5,180 nt of DNA from an uncultured Catenibacterium sp. GTDB lineage: Bacteria; Bacillota_I; Bacilli_A; Erysipelotrichales; Coprobacillaceae. Shown piece by piece: positions 1-5,180 of the stretch. Positions within the stretch are counted from its first letter, which is position 1. Every line of letters begins with the position of its first letter. The DNA lies in NCBI GenBank assembly GCA_900764725.1, contig CAAFPB010000126.1, positions 1 through 5,180 on the forward strand, read 5' to 3'. The position numbers were made by a program, and so were the translations under genes. Under the pieces are notes generated by a model. The model was given only the letters and a program-made list of their open reading frames with translations. It had not been told where the DNA came from and did not search any database.

Positions 1-21
1 AGACGTGTGCTCTTCCGATCT
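1..21 (+). other. Residual Illumina TruSeq adapter (sequencing artefact)
   Basis: These 21 bases are identical to the 3' end of the standard TruSeq read-2 adapter. Read on the opposite strand they begin AGATCGGAAGAGCACACG, the usual start of adapter read-through. They are not part of the organism's genome. They supply an in-frame GTG at position 5 that makes the following gene look as if it starts in the window, but that start is false. Genomic sequence begins at about position 22; a base or two could be shared by chance. Confidence 0.97.
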
Positions 22-22
22 A

Positions 23-3000
23 GAAACATCAAGAGAAACATCAACTACAATCAATGTTTCTAATTCAATGATTTATAAGCATGGTGGATATGATCAAAAT
101 ACAGATAAGATGAATTGGATCATCACTATTAATCCAGATAAGAAGGATATAAGTGGTTATGTATTAAAGGATACGATTGATAATGGTTTAACTATTCCTA
201 CACCTTTGACAGTAAAGAAGAGTGATGGTACTACATTTGAAATCACATCATTACCATATACATTCCCTGATGAATCTCAAGATACTTATACAATTGAATA
301 TCAAACAGATGCACCAGATGATAATGCGACTGTAAAGAATACCACTACTATTGAAGGCGATGGAAAATCTTATGAAAGCAATGCGGATGTTGGTGTAAAG
401 CATAGAGACTGGGGTCTTACAAAGACTGCATCAAGTCAAGCAGTTTCTAATGATGGTCAAACTTTAACAAATACATGGCAGGCTTATGTAACATTACCTA
501 ATAAGAAAATTACATCTATTACATATTCAGATGTAATTAAGAATGGTACATCTGTGGATGATAAAGATTTTAATGGAGAACATTATGCAATACTATCTGA
601 GTTAAAGAAGGAAATCTTAGCTAATATTCAATTGAAAGATAAAGATGGAAACATTATTCCTAATACTGAACTTAATATTACTATAAAGTTCTATGAAGAT
701 GAAAATAAGACAAAAGAAGTGTCTGCAGATGATGCACATGTAAAATCATTTGTAGTAACAGTAAAGAAGAATGATAACAGTGCATTTATTGGTCGATCTT
801 TACTTATTTCTTCATATCATACAATTGCGGATTTAAAGGATGTTGAAGAAGGAATCACTTACAATTATGTCAATAAGGGTATTGTGAATGATAAAGAATC
901 AGAAGCAACTGTTCATTATACTAAGCCTAAGAAGTTAGTGAAACAGGGCTATGGTCAGGTAAATGGTGGTACTTATGATAAATATTCAGCAGGTAGAGTT
1001 AATACGAATTATACAAGTCGAAATGGAAAACTTTACTACAGAATCATATTTACACCAGATTCAAATGATGATATCAGCTTTACTGATACATTACCTGAAG
1101 GTACAAAATTAGCTATAAAGAATAAACGTTCAGATTATACAAGTGTTGGATATAAAAATAATCCAGCAGATCGTGGTTCTCCCGAAGCTGTTTATCATTA
1201 TAATGAAAATACTGAGTATTATTGTGATGGAGATGACTTGACAGATATTAGAAAGCATTTCAGTTATACATATAATGAAGAAACTAATAAAATCACTTTC
1301 ACATTCAAATCAGGTTACAACAAAATAGATGGCGTCTGGGGTGAAGGAAAGAGAGGTCATCCTAATGGACCAATCGCAATCTATTATGCAGTAGATATCA
1401 CAAATGATGAATTCTGGATAGATTTAAAGAATGAATCTAAGGAATATTCAAACCTATTAGAATATGAAGGTAAAGAACAAAAGCAGGAAACTAAAGTAGA
1501 ACGTGAAACTCAAGTTGTAACTAAATCAGGACAACAAATTAACAATACAACAAAGATTGAATATACAGTTAATATTAATCCAGCTGGAAAGGATCTTGAT
1601 CCAAATTCAGATAAGATTGTATTGAAGGATGAACTTGATTTGTATTATGAATATTCAGCTTATATTGATGCATCTAGCTTGAAGCTCTATGAATATGATT
1701 CAACAAAAGAAAACAATAGAGGTCAAGTTATTGATAGCAGTAGATATCAAGTACAGATGGATACACAAAAGAATATACTAACAATCACATTACCTGATGA
1801 ACTCGCATGTGTCCTAGTTTATCAATATGATTTTGATGTTGGTAATGCAGCAACTCCTAGAATAGGAAACAAAGTCGTATTACAAGGAGAATTCAGTTCT
1901 GATGTTGATACAGCTATTGATACAACACATTCTGAAGCAGGGGTTGTAAGAGGTAAGATGTCCATCTTTAAGGTAGATGGTAAAGATTACTCTAAGACTC
2001 TACCAGGTGCTAGATTTAAACTATCTGTATTTAATCCTGAAACTAGTCAATGGGATGTTAAAAAGGATGGAAATTCAGAAGAGTTTGCAACTAACGAAAA
2101 TGGTGAAATTAGTTTTGCAGGATCAAATAAAGACAAGTTTTTATCAGCATTTAATCTTTATAAAGTCGAAGAAACAAAAGCACCAGATGGTTATGAACTT
2201 AATAAAACACCATACTACTTCTCAATTTATCAGGCAGATATCCACAAAACAAAGCAGAATGCCATTGAAGAGATGAAGAAAAGGGGCGTTACTAAATCAG
2301 GTATTAATTTAGATACACAGGTATGGTTTGTACCTAACAATAAAGAAGTTTCAATTTATATACCAAATGATTCTAACAGCATTTATGTAAAGAAGGTATG
2401 GGTTGATTCTGAGAATAAAGAGATTATTAATCATCCAGATTCTATCAATATGAAATTGATTCAGAATATTAAGACTCCAACAGGAGTAAATGTGAATGCT
2501 AAGATATATACAAAGGACTGGGAAGGTAAAGAAAATATAGTAGAGAATAAGACAGTTATTGTAAAGAAGGGTGGTACTTTAAAGATTACTTTACCTGTTC
2601 AATGTAAACCAGGTGAAGAATCTAAAAATGTGACAGTTAATGGAACTGATGATTATACTCTTTCTACTGAATATCCATATTGGAGCAAGGTCGTACTTAC
2701 AGTTAACAACATTAATTCAGATACTAACTTAAATATTCAGTTATCAAGTAGTTCTGGAAATGCTGAATATGAGTATGACAAGGATTATGAGACAAGTACA
2801 AACGTATATGACACAGTCACATTAGATAAATCTAATGATTGGAGTTATATATGGACAACTCTACCAAAGCAGGTAGAAGGTAATGATTGTGTTTATACAC
2901 TTGAAGAAGAGGTCCCTTCAGGATATCAGGTATTATATACAAATAATGATGGTATTCTCGCAGGTAATATAACAGTGACTAACAAGAAGTTAGATAGCAC

Positions 3001-3124
3001 TGAACTTCCAGATACTGGAGGATTTGGAACTTTTGGTTATTACGCAATAGGAGCCCTATTTATAACAATGACTCTATTTGCTGCTATAGCAATCAACAAA
3101 AAGAAGGGGGCTTACGGGAAGTAA
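23..3124 (+). CDS. Large LPXTG-anchored ancillary pilin/adhesin with SpaA and Cna_B domains, 5' partial
   Basis: This is a cell-surface protein, probably the tip or ancillary subunit of the pilus built by the downstream genes. It has 1033 native codons; the true start and signal peptide lie beyond the left end. Counting from codon 23-25, four divergent beta-rich modules begin near residues 13, 131, 303 and 498. Each has a lysine near its start, a W/Y-rich strand such as KIEYTVNINP, and an xD(T/V/E)(I/L) strand. A SpaA-type domain follows (about 644-783), with likely isopeptide Lys650 (IFKVDG), E-box VEETKAPDGY with Glu717, and Asn782 (IPND). A Cna_B-type domain (about 785-990) has Lys791 in VKKVW, E-box YTLEEEVPSGY and Asn987, and is split by a long insertion. 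The C-terminus has LPDTG (995-999), a hydrophobic segment and a KKK-containing tail, which is a class-typical sorting signal. Isopeptide assignments are inferred from family motifs. No von Willebrand A or thioester domain is evident, but the N-terminus is missing. Confidence 0.9.
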   Translation, partial: ETSRETSTTINVSNSMIYKHGGYDQNTDKMNWIITINPDKKDISGYVLKDTIDNGLTIPTPLTVKKSDGTTFEITSLPYTFPDESQDTYTIEYQTDAPDDNATVKNTTTIEGDGKSYESNADVGVKHRDWGLTKTASSQAVSNDGQTLTNTWQAYVTLPNKKITSITYSDVIKNGTSVDDKDFNGEHYAILSELKKEILANIQLKDKDGNIIPNTELNITIKFYEDENKTKEVSADDAHVKSFVVTVKKNDNSAFIGRSLLISSYHTIADLKDVEEGITYNYVNKGIVNDKESEATVHYTKPKKLVKQGYGQVNGGTYDKYSAGRVNTNYTSRNGKLYYRIIFTPDSNDDISFTDTLPEGTKLAIKNKRSDYTSVGYKNNPADRGSPEAVYHYNENTEYYCDGDDLTDIRKHFSYTYNEETNKITFTFKSGYNKIDGVWGEGKRGHPNGPIAIYYAVDITNDEFWIDLKNESKEYSNLLEYEGKEQKQETKVERETQVVTKSGQQINNTTKIEYTVNINPAGKDLDPNSDKIVLKDELDLYYEYSAYIDASSLKLYEYDSTKENNRGQVIDSSRYQVQMDTQKNILTITLPDELACVLVYQYDFDVGNAATPRIGNKVVLQGEFSSDVDTAIDTTHSEAGVVRGKMSIFKVDGKDYSKTLPGARFKLSVFNPETSQWDVKKDGNSEEFATNENGEISFAGSNKDKFLSAFNLYKVEETKAPDGYELNKTPYYFSIYQADIHKTKQNAIEEMKKRGVTKSGINLDTQVWFVPNNKEVSIYIPNDSNSIYVKKVWVDSENKEIINHPDSINMKLIQNIKTPTGVNVNAKIYTKDWEGKENIVENKTVIVKKGGTLKITLPVQCKPGEESKNVTVNGTDDYTLSTEYPYWSKVVLTVNNINSDTNLNIQLSSSSGNAEYEYDKDYETSTNVYDTVTLDKSNDWSYIWTTLPKQVEGNDCVYTLEEEVPSGYQVLYTNNDGILAGNITVTNKKLDSTELPDTGGFGTFGYYAIGALFITMTLFAAIAINKKKGAYGK
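3005..3121 (+). other. LPDTG cell-wall sorting signal of the large adhesin
   Basis: The last 39 codons encode LPDTGG, a run of hydrophobic residues (YYAIGALFITMTLFAAIAI) and a basic tail (NKKKGAYGK). This is the three-part signal that sortases recognise, with cleavage expected between Thr and Gly. The preceding Glu and the second Gly (ELPxTGG) match the shaft pilin's signal, which suggests that the same pilin sortase handles both. Confidence 0.93.
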
Positions 3125-3139
3125 TATACACAAATCAAG

Positions 3140-3169
3140 AATTTATTAAAGGAAGGTATTTTATGAATT
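3140..3169 (+). promoter_or_regulatory. Possible A/U hairpin displaying a GGAAGG in its loop, between adhesin and shaft pilin genes
   Basis: Bases 3140-3150 can pair with 3159-3169. The stem has ten pairs, one of them G-U, with a T-T mismatch at 3147/3162. The eight-base loop is GGAAGGTA. The stem is entirely A/U apart from the G-U pair, so it would be weak. It is not a terminator: it has no GC stem and no following U-tract. The loop holds a Shine-Dalgarno-like sequence, and an ATG lies in the descending arm. A role in setting translation or mRNA stability of the shaft gene is speculative. Confidence 0.3.
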
Positions 3170-3171
3170 AA
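3163..3171 (+). other. Two-codon ORF (ATG AAT TAA) with its own ribosome-binding-like site
   Basis: ATG AAT TAA follows AAAGGAAGG (3148-3156 region, GGAAGG at 3151-3156) with spacing of about six to seven bases, so a ribosome could initiate and stop at once. It lies 33 bases before the shaft pilin start. It could be chance, a remnant of an older gene start, or a minimal leader that affects ribosome loading downstream. It encodes no meaningful product. Confidence 0.25.
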
Positions 3172-3186
3172 CGGGGATCATATAAC

Positions 3187-3193
3187 AAGGAGG
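3187..3193 (+). promoter_or_regulatory. Strong Shine-Dalgarno site for the shaft pilin
   Basis: AAGGAGG is a full-strength match to the anti-Shine-Dalgarno end of 16S rRNA. It sits ten bases before the ATG at 3204 and fixes that codon as the start. A strong site fits a shaft subunit that is needed in many copies per pilus. Confidence 0.9.
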
Positions 3194-3203
3194 AAAAAAC
3201 GAT

Positions 3204-3287
3204 ATGAAACTGTTTAAGAAAATCGCAGGATTCATACTTGCGTTCGCAATGATATTAGCCATTGCGATGCCATCAGTAGTTATGGCA
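3204..3287 (+). other. Sec signal peptide of the shaft pilin
   Basis: The 28-residue leader has a positive start (K2, K5, K6), a hydrophobic core (AGFILAFAMILAIAM) and a VMA sequence before Glu29-Asp30 as the predicted signal peptidase I site. It has no YSIRK-type motif and no lipobox cysteine. Confidence 0.9.
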
Positions 3288-4706
3288 GAAGATAATTATA
3301 CTATTACTATTACTCCAACTACTTCAGATCATACTTATGAGGCTTATTCAATTTTTGCAGGTAAGTTAAGTGAGAATACATTAAGTGATATTACATGGGG
3401 TGATGGTATTACTGAAGCAGGTAAAACTGCATTATTGGCTGATTATGGAGTAGCTGATGCTGCTGAATTAGCAGAAAAATTATCTAAATTTGCTAGTAAT
3501 TCAGCTGATATCAAAGCATTTGCTAAGAAAGCTAGTAAATATTTACAGAATCCTACAAGTGCAAAAGCTGTAGGTAATACAGCAACTATTAATGTTGCTA
3601 AAGCTGGATATTATTTGATTAAAGATAAAGATGGATCATTAGGTGAAAATGATGAAACTTATACAGAATTTATTTTAAAGGTAGTAAAAGATCAGACAAT
3701 TGCACCTAAGAGTAATAAACCTACATCTGAAAAGAAAGTAAAAGATATTAACGATTCTGTAGGTACTACAATGTCTGATTGGCAGGATTCAGCTGACTGG
3801 GATATTGGTGATAAAGTTCCTTTCCAGTTAAAAGGTACTGTTGCTACTGATTATGATAAGTATACTGTATATAAGATGACTTTCCATGATCATGAATCAG
3901 AAGGTTTGACATTTGATAAAGATTCAGTGAAAGTATATGTAGATGGTACACTAATCACTGATACAACAAAATATGAAGTTGTTACTGAACACTTAGGAGA
4001 TAATTGTACTTTTGAAGTAAGATTTGTTGATTTAAAGAAGATTTCTGATGTTAGAGCAAGTTCAGTTATTACAGTAGAATATGAATCTGAATTAAATGAA
4101 GCTGCTGTTATCGGTTCTGAAGGTAACCCAAATGAAATGTATATGGAATTCTCTAATAACCCTAATGATGAACAGGGTGGAGAAACTGGTAAAACACCAG
4201 TTGATAAAGTAATCGTATTTACTTATAAGACAATTGTTAATAAAGTTAATCCAGAAGGTGATCCACTAGAAGGTGCTGAATTCACACTTGAGAAAAAGGT
4301 TGGAGATGAATGGGTAGAAAAAGCAGTTGTTAAAAATGCTGAAGGTACAACATTCACATTTACAGGATTAGATGATGGTTCATACAGATTGACAGAAACA
4401 AAAACACCAAGTGAATATAATACTATGAATCCTAATCCGTTAGAATTCACAATTTCTGCGACACATGAAGAAACTGCTGTGGAACCTAAATTATTAACTT
4501 TGAGTGGTAATGTTACAACCGGAGATGTTTCATTTGAAGATAATTTGGAAAATGGATCACTTACTGCAAATGTAGTCAACAACAAAGGGTCTGAACTTCC
4601 AAGTACTGGTGGTATGGGTACTACAATTCTATATGCTGCAGGTGTAGTGATGATTCTTGCAGCAGGTGCATTCTTAGTAATGCAGAAAAAGGCTGACGAT
4701 AAATAA
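3204..4706 (+). CDS. Backbone (shaft) pilin, SpaA/SpaH-type isopeptide-forming, LPSTG-anchored
   Basis: This is the 500-residue major pilin that polymerises into the shaft. Residues 1-28 are a Sec signal peptide (basic MKLFKK, hydrophobic core, likely cleavage after VVMA28). An N-terminal pilin domain (about 29-168) includes an Ala/Lys-rich helical stretch. Lys169 in IAPKSN is the best candidate pilin-motif lysine, the attachment point for the next subunit. The middle fimbrial D2-type domain (about 175-335) has Lys177/178 (SEKKVKD), Asp229 (FHDHE) and Asn318/319 (FSNNPN) as likely isopeptide residues. The C-terminal SpaA-type domain (about 340-460) has Lys347, E-box YRLTETKTP with Glu398, and Asn459/460. 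LPSTG at 465-469, a membrane segment and a QKKADDK tail form the sorting signal. Length and domain order are usual for two-to-three-domain backbone pilins. The adhesin lies 79 bases upstream and the sortase 25 bases downstream, so a single operon is likely. Residue roles are inferred by motif position. Confidence 0.95.
   Translation: MKLFKKIAGFILAFAMILAIAMPSVVMAEDNYTITITPTTSDHTYEAYSIFAGKLSENTLSDITWGDGITEAGKTALLADYGVADAAELAEKLSKFASNSADIKAFAKKASKYLQNPTSAKAVGNTATINVAKAGYYLIKDKDGSLGENDETYTEFILKVVKDQTIAPKSNKPTSEKKVKDINDSVGTTMSDWQDSADWDIGDKVPFQLKGTVATDYDKYTVYKMTFHDHESEGLTFDKDSVKVYVDGTLITDTTKYEVVTEHLGDNCTFEVRFVDLKKISDVRASSVITVEYESELNEAAVIGSEGNPNEMYMEFSNNPNDEQGGETGKTPVDKVIVFTYKTIVNKVNPEGDPLEGAEFTLEKKVGDEWVEKAVVKNAEGTTFTFTGLDDGSYRLTETKTPSEYNTMNPNPLEFTISATHEETAVEPKLLTLSGNVTTGDVSFEDNLENGSLTANVVNNKGSELPSTGGMGTTILYAAGVVMILAAGAFLVMQKKADDK
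4596..4703 (+). other. LPSTG cell-wall sorting signal of the shaft pilin
   Basis: LPSTGG at residues 465-470 is followed by a hydrophobic stretch (TTILYAAGVVMILAAGAFLVM) and a QKKADDK tail. This is the substrate for pilin polymerisation and for final attachment to the cell wall. Confidence 0.95.
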
Positions 4707-4714
4707 AATAGAAT

Positions 4715-4722
4715 AAGAGGAG
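4715..4722 (+). promoter_or_regulatory. Shine-Dalgarno site for the sortase
   Basis: AAGAGGAG lies nine bases before the ATG at 4732 and supports that start. It is a less perfect match than the site of the shaft pilin, in line with an enzyme needed in smaller amounts. The whole 25-base gap after the pilin stop holds only this site. Confidence 0.8.
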
Positions 4723-4731
4723 TGTTCTATA

Positions 4732-5180
4732 ATGAAAAAGAAAATCGTAAACGTAATTATAGCACTACTATTCGTTATAGGACTCTCCCTACTTATTTAT
4801 CCAAGCTTTAGTAATTATTGGAATCAAAGACATCAGACTAGGGCGATTGCTGGATATGAAGAAAAGGTTGAAGACCTCACAGAAAAACAGTATGAAAAGC
4901 TTTGGAATGATGCCACTCTCTACAACAAAAATTTAAGACATACAATGTATGCCTTAAATGATGACGAGAAAAAAATATACAGTGAAACACTGGATGTTAC
5001 TGGGACTGGTATGATGGGTTATGTAGAAATCCCTAAGATTAATGTATCACTTCCTATTTATCATGGAACAGATGCAGAAATCTTACAGATTGCGATAGGA
5101 CATATTCCAGGTACTTCATTACCAGTAGGAGGAGAAAGTACTCATTGTGTTATATCTGGACATAGAGGATTACCTAGTGC
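4732..5180 (+). CDS. Class C (pilin-polymerising) sortase, 3' partial
   Basis: This is a membrane-bound transpeptidase expected to cleave the LPxTG motifs of the two upstream proteins and join pilin subunits through the pilin-motif lysine. The 149 complete codons in the window start with a basic MKKK and a membrane segment (about residues 5-24). A charged helical stretch with EKVEDLTEKQYEKLW follows. The sortase barrel then begins with VTGTGMMGYVEIPKINV, SLPIYHGT and IAIGHIPGTSLPVGG. The catalytic histidine is His144 in VISGHRGLPSA. The GYVEIPKI and SGHRGLPSA motifs are typical of class C enzymes, as is the location next to pilin genes. The catalytic TLxTC cysteine, the arginine and any C-terminal membrane segment lie beyond the right end. 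The lid motif DPW/DPF seen in many class C sortases is not present in the visible N-terminal region. The frame stays open to the window edge. Confidence 0.94.
   Translation, partial: MKKKIVNVIIALLFVIGLSLLIYPSFSNYWNQRHQTRAIAGYEEKVEDLTEKQYEKLWNDATLYNKNLRHTMYALNDDEKKIYSETLDVTGTGMMGYVEIPKINVSLPIYHGTDAEILQIAIGHIPGTSLPVGGESTHCVISGHRGLPS

Noticed and set aside
5..7. GTG as the start codon of the adhesin
   Set aside because: The codon is inside the sequencing adapter. A wall-anchored protein with this sorting signal should also start with a signal peptide, and none is present here.
1977..2276. 99-codon ORF in another + frame inside the adhesin
   Set aside because: It is wholly inside the SpaA domain coding region. 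It has no plausible ribosome site or domain, and its Lys/Gln/His-rich translation is typical of a shifted frame of AT-rich coding DNA.
3112..3124. TTAC-GGGAA-GTAA inverted repeat at the end of the adhesin gene, as a terminator
   Set aside because: The stem has only four pairs, no GC-rich core and no U-tract after it. The tight gene order favours read-through.
3181..3186. TATAAC as a -10 box for a separate shaft-pilin promoter
   Set aside because: The bases 17 upstream (ATTTTA at 3158-3163) do not resemble TTGACA. Transcription from here would start within or after the Shine-Dalgarno site, leaving it outside the mRNA.
4223..4585. 120-codon ORF on the minus strand, opposite the shaft pilin
   Set aside because: It lies antisense to the conserved SpaA-type domain and E-box of the pilin. 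It has no recognisable domain, and the sense-strand evidence is decisive.
4707..4731. Terminator or promoter between shaft pilin and sortase
   Set aside because: The gap is 25 bases, with only a ribosome site and no inverted repeat or promoter pair.
22..5180. CRISPR array, tRNA/rRNA gene, transposase or attachment site
   Set aside because: No regularly spaced repeats, RNA gene signatures, recombinase motifs or flanking inverted repeats were seen; the window is almost entirely covered by the three coding regions.

Overview
The window is an AT-rich fragment whose codons mostly end in A or T. It carries most of a sortase-assembled pilus operon of a Gram-positive bacterium. Gene order, the clostridial/erysipelotrichial style of the pilin and sortase sequences, and the base composition suggest a gut Bacillota, perhaps an Erysipelotrichia such as the Catenibacterium or Holdemanella group. 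The taxonomic guess is inference only.

Layout, all on the + strand: positions 1-21 are not biological. They match the end of the Illumina TruSeq read-2 adapter, so the left edge is probably an untrimmed contig end. From 22/23 to 3124 runs a large cell-wall-anchored protein that has lost its N-terminus, including its signal peptide. It has four divergent stalk-like modules, a SpaA-type isopeptide domain, a Cna_B-type domain interrupted by about 114 residues, and an LPDTG sorting signal. After a 79-base gap comes a complete backbone (shaft) pilin at 3204-4706. It has a signal peptide, a weakly conserved pilin-motif lysine, two isopeptide-forming domains, an E-box and an LPSTG signal. After 25 bases, 4732-5180 is the first part of a class C (pilin) sortase. 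The window ends just after its catalytic His motif and before its Cys and Arg.

In the expected system, Sec exports both pilin-like proteins. The class C sortase cleaves their LPxTG motifs and joins the threonine of one subunit to the pilin-motif lysine of the next shaft subunit. The large protein would sit at the tip or base as the ancillary adhesin. No transcription terminator is visible between the genes, so they are probably cotranscribed.

This is a recognisable kind of system rather than a new one. The parts most worth a second look are the long insertion inside the Cna_B domain of the large protein, the intergenic hairpin with a two-codon ORF ahead of the shaft pilin, and the departures from textbook motifs in the pilin and sortase.
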